Shown here in pieces: positions 47,445 to 55,861 of a DNA stretch of 64,000 bases. This DNA is from Mycobacterium sp. GA-1285 (GTDB taxonomy: Bacteria; Actinomycetota; Actinomycetes; Mycobacteriales; Mycobacteriaceae), in assembly GCF_001499905.1 (NCBI RefSeq), contig NZ_LQIS01000045.1, forward strand, positions 182,619 through 246,618, read 5' to 3'. Within the stretch, counting starts at the first letter, position 1. The number at the start of each line of letters is the position of its first letter. Made by a program: the position numbers and the translations under genes. The notes under the pieces were generated by a model. It made no database searches. It had not been told where the DNA came from and saw only the letters and a program-made list of their open reading frames with translations.

Positions 47445-48539
47445 CTAGATCGTGAACCGGGCCGTCAGCGCCCGCCGATCGATCTTGCCGATGCCGCGCC
47501 GGGGCAGTTCGGCGACGACGTGGAACTCGCGTGGTGCGGCGGTGGCATCCAGGGTCGCGGCGACGTGCGCGCGTAGTTCGGCGGGGGTGGGGGCGTCGCG
47601 ACCCACCGCGATCACGACGGCCGCGGCCACCCGCTGGCCCAACCGTTCATCGGGCACCCCGAACACCGCGCACTCGGCCACCGCATCGTGGGTCGCCAGG
47701 GCAGCCTCCACGACCTGCGGCATGATGGTCAGCCCGCCGCTGCCGATCGCGTCGTCGACCCGGCCGAGCACCGTCAACCGTCCCTCGGCGTCGACGGCGC
47801 CGACGTCGTCGGTGCGGAACCAGCCCGCATCGGCGAAGGGATCCGGGTCCACGGGATTGCGGTAACCCTTCGCAAGCATCGGGCCGCCCAACACAATTCG
47901 GCCCCGATCCGAAGTGGCGGAATCGTCCTCGACGATGCGGACCCGCACACCGCCCAACGGCACACCGTCGTACACGCAGCCTCCCGCCGTCTCGCTCATC
48001 CCGTAGGTTCGCACGACCGGGATTCCCGCCGCTGCCGCACGTTCGGAAAGGCCCACCGGTATCGGCCCGCCGCCGATCAAGACGGCGTCCAGCGTGGCCA
48101 GAGCCCCGGCCGCCCGCTCGTCCCGCAGTGCTTTGTCGAGTTGCACGGCCACCAGCGAGGCGTACCGCCGCCCCTGCCCCAAAGCTGCGACAGCAGTGGC
48201 TAATTCGGACGGCTCGAAGGTCGGCGCCAAGGCAACCGGCGTGGTGCCCGCGATGACGCTGCGAACCAGCACCTGAAGTCCCGCGATGTGGTGGGCCACC
48301 AATGCCAGCAGCCAGCGTCCCGGCCCGCCGAGCCGGTGGTGTGTCGCCTCGGCGCTGACGGTCAAGGCGGCGGGGCTCAGCATCGCACCCTTGGGAGTGC
48401 CGGTGGTGCCCGATGTCGGCACCACCACCGCCACGTCGTCGTCGATCTCCGCCCCGCCACGCAAAGCCGTTGTCAGAAAATGTGATTCGCGGTCGTTCTC
48501 GGCGGGGACCGGCAGAACGGCGGCACGGCCGGCCAGCAT
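47445..48539 (-). CDS. menE: O-succinylbenzoate-CoA ligase, MenE (start uncertain)
   Basis: A 364-residue (from ATG 48539) acyl-adenylating enzyme activating o-succinylbenzoate for menaquinone synthesis. The AMP motif is VVVPTSGTTGTPKGAML, with VVRTYGMSETAGGCVYDGVPL and the final catalytic Lys block RRGIGKIDRRAL. Homologous sequence continues upstream for about 24 codons with no ATG/GTG/TTG in frame: an in-frame TGA sits at 48615-48617 and the only early candidate is ATA at 48609-48611, overlapping the DUF3349 stop. The enzyme is short (about 360-390 residues) as in other mycobacteria. Confidence 0.87.
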   Translation of the reverse strand: MLAGRAAVLPVPAENDRESHFLTTALRGGAEIDDDVAVVVPTSGTTGTPKGAMLSPAALTVSAEATHHRLGGPGRWLLALVAHHIAGLQVLVRSVIAGTTPVALAPTFEPSELATAVAALGQGRRYASLVAVQLDKALRDERAAGALATLDAVLIGGGPIPVGLSERAAAAGIPVVRTYGMSETAGGCVYDGVPLGGVRVRIVEDDSATSDRGRIVLGGPMLAKGYRNPVDPDPFADAGWFRTDDVGAVDAEGRLTVLGRVDDAIGSGGLTIMPQVVEAALATHDAVAECAVFGVPDERLGQRVAAAVVIAVGRDAPTPAELRAHVAATLDATAAPREFHVVAELPRRGIGKIDRRALTARFTI

Positions 48540-48607
48540 GTCGTGGACGACGGGCAGCAGCGACAGCGCCGCGGCACCGGATCCGACCGCGACCGGGCGC
48601 AGGACGG

Positions 48608-48910
48608 CTATGGGTCACCCTCCCCGTCTCGCGGGTCGTCAAGGGGCCAGCCCCGGACCGCCAGCCGCCGGCGCACTCGCTCGACATCGTCGGAGGTGGG
48701 CAGCGCATCGGTGATCTGGGTGATGAGGACTCCGATGTCGGCGTCATCGAATTCGCCGGTTCGCTTCAGCTCCATCGCGACGGTCCGCACCTCGTCTTCG
48801 GTGAGGCGCCGCCGCAGAAGGGAGAACAGCGGCACCCGGTCCGGCCCCGGCACCCCTTCGGGATAACCCGCTGTGATCCACGCGACGATCTTGGCCAGAA
48901 ACTTCGTCAC
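48608..48910 (-). CDS. DUF3349 protein (Rv0543c-like)
   Basis: A 100-residue helical protein with the family start KFLAKIVAWITAGYPEGVPGPDRVPLFSLLRR and end RRRLAVRGWPLDDP. GTG 48910 follows GGGAGG by a few bases; the longer frame up to 49039 is unlikely. The function is unknown. A paralogue is at 50706 on the other side of pit. Its stop overlaps the menE start region. Confidence 0.85.
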   Translation of the reverse strand: MTKFLAKIVAWITAGYPEGVPGPDRVPLFSLLRRRLTEDEVRTVAMELKRTGEFDDADIGVLITQITDALPTSDDVERVRRRLAVRGWPLDDPRDGEGDP

Positions 48911-49019
48911 TGTGCCTCCCGCGTGTCGCATCGGGTCTACCCACTCCCGATTGGATGATGCTAGTGCGCGACGGAACAAGACGAGTGTGGCGTCGTCGGC
49001 AAACGCTCGACCGCCGGCG

Positions 49020-49103
49020 GGTGAACAATGGATGAACACATTGGCCGAGAAGGCGAAATGCCAAATGACACGCCGGTCGAACAGCGTTGAACATTAGGTG
49101 AAA
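49020..49103 (+). promoter_or_regulatory. PHO-box-like direct repeats in the pit promoter
   Basis: GGTGAAC (49020-49026) and GATGAAC (49031-49037) are 11 bases apart, and GTTGAAC (49086-49092) and GGTGAAA (49097-49103) are 11 bases apart, with GTCGAAC at 49076-49082 one turn upstream. The last unit lies where the -35 box would be, 16 bases before a CAGAAT -10-like box (49119-49124), the arrangement of PhoB/RegX3-activated promoters. Confidence 0.6.
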
Positions 49104-49131
49104 CGACTGCCATGGACCCAGAATTAGCCCT

Positions 49132-50394
49132 GTGAGCGCTGAGTTGATCGTCCTCGTGCTGTTGATCACGACCGCACTGGCATTCGACTTCACCAACGGC
49201 TTCCACGACACCGGCAATGCGATGGCGACCTCGATCGCCACCGGCGCGCTCAAACCGAAGACCGCGGTCCTGTTGGCCGGCGTCCTCAACCTGGTTGGAG
49301 CGTTCCTGTCGGTCGAGGTCGCGGTCACGGTGACCACCTCGGTGCTCAAGGTTCAGGACGGCGCCACCGGCGCCCTGCTGCCGTCGATCGACGCGTCGAC
49401 CGGCCTGACGATCATCTTCGCCGGTCTGATCGGCGGCATCTTGTGGAACCTGCTGACATGGCTGTTCGGCATCCCGTCGAGTTCATCGCACGCGCTGTTC
49501 GGCGGGTTGATCGGTGCCGGCCTGGCCGCGATGGGCACCGCGGGCGTCAACTGGAGCGGCATCAGCCAGAAGGTGCTGGTCCCCGCGGTCGCCGCGCCGG
49601 TCATCGCGGGACTGGTCGCCGGCTGCGGCACCTGGCTGGTGTACCGGATCACCCGCAACGTGGCAGAGAGTCGCCGCCGCGAAGGCTTCCGCTGGGGTCA
49701 GGTCGCGACCGCCTCGCTGGTCGCGCTGTCGCACGGCACCAACGACGCGCAGAAGACGATGGGCGTCATCGCACTCGCGCTCATCACCACCGGCCACCTC
49801 ACGGGTGACGTCAAGGAGAACGGCCTGCCGTTCTGGGTGGTCTTCAGCTGCGCGGTCGCGATCGGCCTCGGCACCTACCTGGGCGGCTGGCGCGTCATTC
49901 GCACCCTGGGCAAGGGGCTGGTCGAGATCCAGTCTCCGCAGGGTTTCGCGGCCGAAGCCTCCTCGGCGGCAATCATTCTCAGCTCGAGCGCCGCGGGTAT
50001 GGCGCTGTCGACCACGCACGTCGCCACCGGTTCGATCCTGGGCAGCGGCGTCGGCAAGCCGGGGGCCGAAGTCCGCTGGGCGGTCGCCGGGCGGATGGCC
50101 GTCGCGTGGTTGATCACGCTGCCCGCGGCGGGACTCGTTGGCGCGCTGTCCTTCTGGTTGTCATACGGCATCGAAGGATTCACCGGTTCCGACCTCGCCG
50201 GCGACGGTTTCATCTTCCTGGTGTTGATCGGGCTGTCGTTCTACATGTGGTGGCGTGCCCAGCAGCAGAAGGTCGACCACACCAACGTCAACGCCGAGTG
50301 GGACGACTCCACCAACTCCGTGGTCCCCGCCGAACTGCGGGCCGCCATCGAGGAGGCCATGCCCGAACCCGCCAAACCGCCGGTGACGGTGTAG
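49132..50394 (+). CDS. pitA: Inorganic phosphate transporter, Pit family
   Basis: A 420-residue membrane transporter (Rv0545c type) moving phosphate with protons or a metal. The PHO4 signature is FDFTNGFHDTGNAMATSIATGAL near the N-terminus and its mirrored copy VALSHGTNDAQKTMGVIALAL near 200, with PSSSSHALFGGLIGAG and STTHVATGSILGSGVG as the two half-repeat pore motifs. About ten membrane helices. GTG 49132 has CAGAAT seven bases upstream. PHO-box-like repeats upstream suggest RegX3 control. Confidence 0.94.
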   Translation: MSAELIVLVLLITTALAFDFTNGFHDTGNAMATSIATGALKPKTAVLLAGVLNLVGAFLSVEVAVTVTTSVLKVQDGATGALLPSIDASTGLTIIFAGLIGGILWNLLTWLFGIPSSSSHALFGGLIGAGLAAMGTAGVNWSGISQKVLVPAVAAPVIAGLVAGCGTWLVYRITRNVAESRRREGFRWGQVATASLVALSHGTNDAQKTMGVIALALITTGHLTGDVKENGLPFWVVFSCAVAIGLGTYLGGWRVIRTLGKGLVEIQSPQGFAAEASSAAIILSSSAAGMALSTTHVATGSILGSGVGKPGAEVRWAVAGRMAVAWLITLPAAGLVGALSFWLSYGIEGFTGSDLAGDGFIFLVLIGLSFYMWWRAQQQKVDHTNVNAEWDDSTNSVVPAELRAAIEEAMPEPAKPPVTV

Positions 50395-50407
50395 CAGAGG
50401 AACGTCG

Positions 50408-50692
50408 ATGACCTATCTGGAGAACATTCTCAAGGTGCTGGTGGTGGGACTGGTGCTGGGTGCCGGCCTGCCCGCATTGTTCGCGGTGGGGCTGATGGCC
50501 TTCTCCAGCGGCGCGGGTGGCCAGTCCGCCGACGGCACCGTGACCGCACCCAACCCGGTCCGGAAAACCCTCGGTGTCGCATTGTTCGTGTTCGTCGGGT
50601 GGGTGATCGTCACCGCGGTGCTGTGGATCACCAGGGCCACGATCATCCACCACACGGGAATCGACCTCTTTCCCTTCATGCCGCAGAAATGA
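50408..50692 (+). CDS. Small membrane protein downstream of pit (Rv0544c-like)
   Basis: A 94-residue protein with two hydrophobic segments (ILKVLVVGLVLGAGLPALFAVGLMA; TLGVALFVFVGWVIVTAVLWIT) and a polar middle. The ATG has AGAGGAACG upstream. It is linked to pit by only 13 bases, so a role with the phosphate transporter is likely but unproven. Confidence 0.8.
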   Translation: MTYLENILKVLVVGLVLGAGLPALFAVGLMAFSSGAGGQSADGTVTAPNPVRKTLGVALFVFVGWVIVTAVLWITRATIIHHTGIDLFPFMPQK

Positions 50693-50705
50693 GTTGCGTC
50701 GCACC

Positions 50706-51011
50706 ATGACCGAGAACCGCAGCGTGCTGGACAACGTGCTCAACTGGCTGCGCCGCGGGTATCCGGAGGGTGTCCCGCCCACGGATTACTTCCCGCTGCT
50801 CGCACTGCTGAAGCGCTCGCTCGCCGAGGACGAAGTGGTCAGCGCCGCGCAGGCGGTACTCAGGGGCGCGAACTCCGACACCATCACCGAGGACGACATC
50901 CGCGCGGCGATTCATCAGGTCACCGCGCAGCAGCCGAATCCCGAAGAGATGCACCAGGTTGCGTCGCGGTTGGCGTCGGTCGGTTGGCCGCTGGCCAGTC
51001 CCGCGCGCTGA
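50706..51011 (+). CDS. DUF3349 protein (second copy)
   Basis: A 101-residue paralogue of the protein at 48608: VLDNVLNWLRRGYPEGVPPTDYFPLLALLKRSL and RLASVGWPLASPA match the same positions. ATG 50706 is used; TTG 50694 is possible. It is cotranscribed with pit and the small membrane protein gene. Confidence 0.85.
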   Translation: MTENRSVLDNVLNWLRRGYPEGVPPTDYFPLLALLKRSLAEDEVVSAAQAVLRGANSDTITEDDIRAAIHQVTAQQPNPEEMHQVASRLASVGWPLASPAR

Positions 51012-51022
51012 GTCCTATCGCG

Positions 51023-51394
51023 TCACTGTCGCGTGTCGCGGCGCAGCGGATGGGTCTCGGGAACCTGAACGAAGATCAGCTGGACGCCGTCGGGGTCGGT
51101 GACGTGCATCTCGTGCAGCCCCCACGCTTCCTCGCGGGCCTTCCGCGCGATCGGCACACCCCGACCCGACAGTTCCTTCTCGGTGGCGTACACGTCGCGC
51201 ACCTGCAGCCACATCGCACCGCCCGCACGCGGCTCGCCATGACCGGCCAGTTCGATCAACGACTGGCCGGCGTAGAAAACCGTGCCCGCACCGTAGTCGC
51301 GAGCGATCGCCAACCCGAGCTCGTCGCGGTAGAACGTCAGCGAACGCTGGTAGTCCGCCGGCCGAATCAGCATCCGGCTGGCCAGAATCTCCAT
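51023..51394 (-). CDS. Glyoxalase/VOC-superfamily protein (Rv0546c-like)
   Basis: A 123-residue VOC protein: SRMLIRPADYQRSLTFYRDELGLAIARDYG and LHEMHVTDPDGVQLIFVQ are the two beta-alpha-beta halves. The metal ligands His/Glu (as in the SLIELAGHGEP and LHEMHVTDPDG parts) are only partly apparent. The substrate is unknown. ATG 51394 is chosen over the longer frame. It lies downstream of the acyl-CoA ligase gene on the minus strand. Confidence 0.8.
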   Translation of the reverse strand: MEILASRMLIRPADYQRSLTFYRDELGLAIARDYGAGTVFYAGQSLIELAGHGEPRAGGAMWLQVRDVYATEKELSGRGVPIARKAREEAWGLHEMHVTDPDGVQLIFVQVPETHPLRRDTRQ

Positions 51395-51413
51395 GACATC
51401 GTGTCTATCACGC

Positions 51414-52955
51414 TCAGCCGATCCGGCGCCCGACACCTTCCCAGTACGGTTCGCGCAGCGCACGCTTGAGGATCTTGCCGCTGGGGGTACGGGGTAGGTC
51501 TTCGGCGAACGACACCGACTTGGGCGACTTGAAACCGGCCAGCCGCTCGCGGGCGTAAGCGATGAGCTCCGCCTCGCTGGGGCACGAGCCCTCGGCCGGC
51601 ACCACGACGGCCTTCACCGCCTCACCCCACCTCGGGTCCGGCACGCCGATCACCGCCACGTCAGCGACGTCCGGATGGGTCATCAGCACGTTCTCGACCT
51701 CGGTCGGGTACACGTTCTCGCCGCCGGACACGATCATGTCCTTGACCCGGTCGTGCAGGTACACATAGCCCTCGGCGTCGACGTAGCCGGCGTCGCCGGT
51801 CTTCAGCCACCCGTCCGCGGTGATCGTGGCGGCCGTCGCGGCGGGGTTGTTCCAGTACCCACGCATGTTCTGGCGCGAGCGGGTCCACAGCTCGCCGACC
51901 ACCCCTGTGGGGACGTCGCGGCCCGCGTCGTCGACGATGCGCACCTCGACCCAATCGAACGGCTTGCCGCAGGAGCGCAGTAGTTCGGGGTCGTGACGGT
52001 CGAGTTGGGTGATGGACCCGGTGGTTTCGGTCTGCCCGTACACCTGCAGCAGATCGCAGTCGAACCGTTCGAGCGCCCTGGCAAGAACATCGTCGGTGAT
52101 CGGTGATGCGCCGTAGACGATGCCGCGCAGGGCCCCGAAATCCGTCGTCTCGACACCCGGCGTCTCCAGCAGGCGCTGGATCACCACCGGAACCAGCAGC
52201 ATGTTGGTGATACTGTGCCGCGCAACGGCTTCGAGGATTGCCGGCGGGTCGACGTCGCGAAGCACGACCGTACACGCGCCTTCGCACAAACCCACCAGCG
52301 CCCAGCCGGAGCCCGCCATGTGGAACATCGGCATCACGGCCAGGCTCACGCTGTCGGCGTCGAAGCGCCATTTGTCGGCGATCCCGGTGGCCTTGCAGAA
52401 GTAGTTGTCGTTGGTCAGCATCACGCCTTTGGGCGACCCGGTGGTGCCGGAGGTGTACATCAGGAACGCGACATCGCCGGGTCGTGTCCTGACGCAGGGA
52501 TCCTCGGCGGGATGGACGGCGATCCAGCGATCGAACTCCGGCCAGCGGGTGTGCTCACCGACGGCGACGACGAGAGCCGAGAGCCGGTCCTCGATCGCCT
52601 CGATGTGACCGAAGAATTCGGCGCCGACGATCACCACCCGAGCGTCGGCGTCGTCGATGATGTGCAGCATCTCCGGGGGTGCCAGCCGCCAGTTGACCGG
52701 CACCATCACCGCACCGAGTTTGGATAGCGCACAAGCGACTTCGAAGAACTCGACACCGTTCTTCTCGATGAAGGCCACGCGATCGCCGAACCCCACACCC
52801 GCGCGGCGCAGTGCCTGGGCCACCCGGCTGGACCGGGTGTCGAGGTCGCCGAACGTTGCGGTGCGCTCGTCGGCGATCAACGCGACCGCGTCCGGACGTT
52901 CGGCGCCGAAGACGCGTGCGATGTCGGCGACGGTCACGATGTCAGGGTGCGGCAT
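51414..52955 (-). CDS. Acyl-CoA ligase (FadD family)
   Basis: A 513-residue adenylate-forming enzyme: AMP motif FLMYTSGTTGSPKGVML, LQVYGQTETTGSI, GWLKTGDAGYVDAEGY and the catalytic Lys block RTPSGKILKRALREPYW. It closely fits fatty-acyl or aromatic-acid CoA ligases; the substrate is not predictable. ATG 52955 directly follows the SDR stop (no gap), so the two form an operon with it. Confidence 0.87.
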   Translation of the reverse strand: MPHPDIVTVADIARVFGAERPDAVALIADERTATFGDLDTRSSRVAQALRRAGVGFGDRVAFIEKNGVEFFEVACALSKLGAVMVPVNWRLAPPEMLHIIDDADARVVIVGAEFFGHIEAIEDRLSALVVAVGEHTRWPEFDRWIAVHPAEDPCVRTRPGDVAFLMYTSGTTGSPKGVMLTNDNYFCKATGIADKWRFDADSVSLAVMPMFHMAGSGWALVGLCEGACTVVLRDVDPPAILEAVARHSITNMLLVPVVIQRLLETPGVETTDFGALRGIVYGASPITDDVLARALERFDCDLLQVYGQTETTGSITQLDRHDPELLRSCGKPFDWVEVRIVDDAGRDVPTGVVGELWTRSRQNMRGYWNNPAATAATITADGWLKTGDAGYVDAEGYVYLHDRVKDMIVSGGENVYPTEVENVLMTHPDVADVAVIGVPDPRWGEAVKAVVVPAEGSCPSEAELIAYARERLAGFKSPKSVSFAEDLPRTPSGKILKRALREPYWEGVGRRIG

Positions 52956-53840
52956 CTACTTGTTCGGTTGTACGCGTTGCCGTTTCATCACGGCGTCGAC
53001 GACCGCGGGTGCGAAGCTGTTGAGCACCTGGGCGCTGACGGCCATCCGCGGCGCGATCCGCACGGGCCTGGTCCTGGCGGCCGTGACCATCCAGTCGGCG
53101 GCCTCGTCGGCGGACAGCCCCGGCAGGCCGTCATAAGCGCGGGTGGGCGCGATCATCGGTGTGTGCACCAGCGGGTAGAACAGCGTGGTGGAGTGCACTC
53201 CGTCAGCGCTCCACTCGGTTTCGATGACACGGCTCACCGCGGTCAGCGCCGCCTTCGAAGCGTTGTACACCGAGAACAACGGCGACGACTCGCTCAGCAC
53301 ACCCCACGTCGACACGTTGATGATGTGGCCGTCGCGCCGCTCGCGCATGCCCGGAGCCAGGCCGCGGATCAGTCGCAGTGGCCCGTAGTAGTTGAGCGCC
53401 ATGGTGCGTTCGACGTCGTGCCAGCGGTCCAACGAGTCGGCCAGGGGCCTGCGGATCGACCGGCCCGCGTTGTTGATCAGGATGTCGACGCCCCCGAGTT
53501 CCTCGCTGACCCGTTCGACCAGGCCGTCGACCGCGTCGAGATCCGACAGGTCGCACGCGTGCGCCCAGGCGTCGCCACCGTCGTCGGCGATCCGGCCGAC
53601 CAGTGCGTCGAGCAGTTCCTGGCGGCGTGCGGCCACCACGACGGTGGCCCCGCGGCGGGCGAACTTCTCCGCGGCCGCCTCGCCGATGCCCGACGACGCG
53701 CCCGTGAGCAGGATGCGCTTGCCCCGCAGGCCGACGATGTCGCGGCCGGGCTGGTACTGCAGCAGCTCGGGGACGACCGGCGGGCGCATGGTGGTCAGGA
53801 CGAGTTGATCGGCCAACCGCCGCAACGGGCTCTTGCTCAC
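52956..53840 (-). CDS. Short-chain dehydrogenase/reductase (Rv0547c-like)
   Basis: A 294-residue SDR: cofactor loop ILLTGASSGIGEAAAEKF, NNAGRSIRRPLADS, Ser of INVSTWGVLS, Tyr-x3-Lys VYNASKAALTAVS. The sequence is almost the same layout as Rv0547c. The product is unknown. GTG 53840 (MSKSPLRRLADQL) is chosen because the longer frame starts within a palindrome. It is upstream of the acyl-CoA ligase gene, so acyl-CoA metabolism is likely. Confidence 0.87.
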   Translation of the reverse strand: MSKSPLRRLADQLVLTTMRPPVVPELLQYQPGRDIVGLRGKRILLTGASSGIGEAAAEKFARRGATVVVAARRQELLDALVGRIADDGGDAWAHACDLSDLDAVDGLVERVSEELGGVDILINNAGRSIRRPLADSLDRWHDVERTMALNYYGPLRLIRGLAPGMRERRDGHIINVSTWGVLSESSPLFSVYNASKAALTAVSRVIETEWSADGVHSTTLFYPLVHTPMIAPTRAYDGLPGLSADEAADWMVTAARTRPVRIAPRMAVSAQVLNSFAPAVVDAVMKRQRVQPNK

Positions 53841-53855
53841 GAACCGTGATTCTAG

Positions 53856-53915
53856 GCGAGCGATTTGTGCACAAAGACGCGCGCTCACCGCTCCAAACCG
53901 TGCACAGATCGCTCA
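53856..53915. repeat. GCGAGCGA palindrome, copy C
   Basis: GAGCGATTTGTGCAC (53858-53872) pairs with GTGCACAGATCGCTC (53900-53914), 14 of 15 positions, around a 27-base centre. It shares the GCGAGCGA start with the palindromes at 17757 and 58038. It fills the gap between menB and the SDR gene. Confidence 0.65.
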
Positions 53916-53957
53916 GGCGCGGCCGCTCAGCGATTGCCAGTGCACGCCAACCGCCTG

Positions 53958-54869
53958 TCAGAAGTAGCGCGGGAAGGCGCTCCAGTCGGGGTCCCGCTTC
54001 TCCAGGAACGCGTCGCGGCCCTCGACCGCCTCGTCGGTCATGTACGCCAATCGCGTTGCCTCACCGGCGAATAACTGCTGGCCGACCAACCCGTCGTCGG
54101 TGAGGTTGAACGCGTACTTGAGCATCCGAATCGCCTGCGGCGACTTGCCGTTGATCTCCGATGCCCACTGCAGCGCGACGGTCTCCAGTTCTGCGTGGTC
54201 GACGACCGCGTTGACCGCACCCATCGCGTGCATCTGCTCGGCGGAGTACGGGCGGCCGAGGAAGAAGATCTCGCGGGCGAACTTCTGGCCGACCTGCTTG
54301 GCCAGATAGGCGCTGCCGTATCCGCCGTCGAAACTGCCGACGTCGGCGTCGGTCTGCTTGAACCGCGCGTGCTCGCGGCTGGCCAGCGTCAGGTCGCACA
54401 CGGCGTGCAGGCTGTGCCCGCCGCCGGCCGCCCACCCGTTGACCAGACAGATCACCGGTTTGGGCATGAACCGGATCAGCCGCTGTACCTCGAGGATGTG
54501 CAGGCGCCCCGCCCGCGCCGGGTCGACGGTTTCGGCGGTCTCACCCGAGGCGTACTGGTAGCCGCTGCGGCCGCGGATCCGCTGATCGCCGCCGGAGCAG
54601 AACGCCCAGCCGCCGTCCTTCGGCGAGGGTCCGTTACCGGTCAGCAGCACGACACCGATGTCCGATGACATCCGCGCGTGGTCGAGGACGCGGTACAGCT
54701 CGTCGACGGTGTGCGGCCGAAACGCGTTGCGCACCTGCGGCCGGTCGAACGCGACGCGCACCGTGGGCTGTGCGACGCCGTCGACGACGTGGCGGTGATA
54801 GGTGATGTCGGTCAGTTCGAAAGCGTCGACGGATTGCCACAGTGACGGGTCAAAGGGGTTGCCACTCAT
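53958..54869 (-). CDS. menB: 1,4-dihydroxy-2-naphthoyl-CoA synthase
   Basis: A 303-residue crotonase-fold enzyme closing the second ring of menaquinone. Key blocks are RVAFDRPQVRNAFRPHTVDELY, GWAFCSGGDQRIRGRSGY (acid and oxyanion loop) and KPVICLVNGWAAGGGHSLHAVCDL, then TDADVGSFDGGYGSAYLAKQVG with the conserved Asp/Tyr, and HisGlu-rich VEGRDAFLEKRDPDWSAFPRYF end. ATG 54869 overlaps the stop of the DUF385 gene upstream (54866-54869). Confidence 0.95.
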   Translation of the reverse strand: MSGNPFDPSLWQSVDAFELTDITYHRHVVDGVAQPTVRVAFDRPQVRNAFRPHTVDELYRVLDHARMSSDIGVVLLTGNGPSPKDGGWAFCSGGDQRIRGRSGYQYASGETAETVDPARAGRLHILEVQRLIRFMPKPVICLVNGWAAGGGHSLHAVCDLTLASREHARFKQTDADVGSFDGGYGSAYLAKQVGQKFAREIFFLGRPYSAEQMHAMGAVNAVVDHAELETVALQWASEINGKSPQAIRMLKYAFNLTDDGLVGQQLFAGEATRLAYMTDEAVEGRDAFLEKRDPDWSAFPRYF

Positions 54870-55315
54870 GGGGTTACCTTATCGATGCGGAAAACCGGGC
54901 AGCGGCCCGCGAGTGCTTCGAACTCGTCGGGGTTGGGTCCGGTGACCAGCCCGGCGCCCTTGATGAAGTCCACCCCGGTGGGCACCTTCGACGGGAATTC
55001 CCGCAGCAACGGCCGTGCCTCGTCGACAGGCATCTCGACCATCCGCACCCGTTCGCTGCGGCGGCCGATGTGCAGCGTGACCTCACCGGCGGCCCTGACA
55101 TTGGCGGCCCAGTCCGAGCCGGGCACCCCGCCGACCACATAGCGCTGCCCGTCGACCTCCATCAGGGTGACCGGGGTCGACCGCATCTTGCCGGTCCTGC
55201 GGCCCGGCACCGACAGCACGACGGGCCCTCTTTCACCGAGAATGCCGAGCTTCTGCAGGCCGATCATCACCTTGTTGACGTACTTCAGCCACCACGGCAA
55301 GCGAATGTCGGACAC
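54866..55315 (-). CDS. DUF385/deazaflavin nitroreductase-type protein (tandem copy 1)
   Basis: A 149-residue split-barrel protein: PWWLKYVNKVMIGLQKLG, VLSVPGRRTGKMRSTPVTLMEVDG, GSDWAANVRAAGEVTLHIGRRSERVR. This is the Ddn-like family of F420H2-dependent quinone reductases; physiological partner unknown (menaquinone is a reasonable idea given the menB overlap). GTG 55315 is the start. The adjacent copy shares the same layout. Confidence 0.82.
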   Translation of the reverse strand: MSDIRLPWWLKYVNKVMIGLQKLGILGERGPVVLSVPGRRTGKMRSTPVTLMEVDGQRYVVGGVPGSDWAANVRAAGEVTLHIGRRSERVRMVEMPVDEARPLLREFPSKVPTGVDFIKGAGLVTGPNPDEFEALAGRCPVFRIDKVTP

Positions 55316-55325
55316 GGCGTAGACG

Positions 55326-55781
55326 CTACGTGATCGGATTGACGCGGAACACCGACAGGCGGCCCGCCATCCCCTCGAGCTCGTCGGGTGTCCCGGTTTT
55401 CAACACCCCTGCGCGCGTCATCATGTCCACGCCGACTGGGACCTGCGCCGGGAACTGCCGCAACACCGGGCGCGCCTCGTCGGGGGTCAGCTCGAACAGC
55501 CGCACCCGCTCCGAACGCCGGCCCTGCCGCAGCGTGACCTGTTTCGCCGCGCGGGCGTTGCGCACCCAGTCCGCGCCCGGATAGCCGTTGACGATGTAAC
55601 GGGCGCCGTCGACGATCATCGGCGTGACCGGCGTCGACCGTGGCTTGCCGGTTCTGCGGCCCGGCACGGTCAACACGACGGGGGACTCATGACGCGAGAT
55701 CGGCAGCCCGAGACGCAGTAGCACCATCACCAACTTGTTGGCGAATTTGAGCCACCACGGGGGTGCCATTCGATCGCCCAT
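55326..55781 (-). CDS. DUF385/deazaflavin nitroreductase-type protein (tandem copy 2)
   Basis: A 151-residue paralogue of the next gene downstream: PWWLKFANKLVMVLLRLG, VLTVPGRRTGKPRSTPVTPM, WVRNARAAKQVTLRQGRRSERVR, RQFPAQVPVGVDMM. About half of residues agree with copy 1 over its length. Starts at ATG 55781 or 55769. Only ten bases separate the two genes. Confidence 0.82.
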   Translation of the reverse strand: MGDRMAPPWWLKFANKLVMVLLRLGLPISRHESPVVLTVPGRRTGKPRSTPVTPMIVDGARYIVNGYPGADWVRNARAAKQVTLRQGRRSERVRLFELTPDEARPVLRQFPAQVPVGVDMMTRAGVLKTGTPDELEGMAGRLSVFRVNPIT

Positions 55782-55861
55782 ACCGTGAGGCTATCGTTGC
55801 GCTCGCGACGTCGTGGACCCAGCTCGTCCCGGGACAGCGTGCCCGATAGCCGACGACGACC

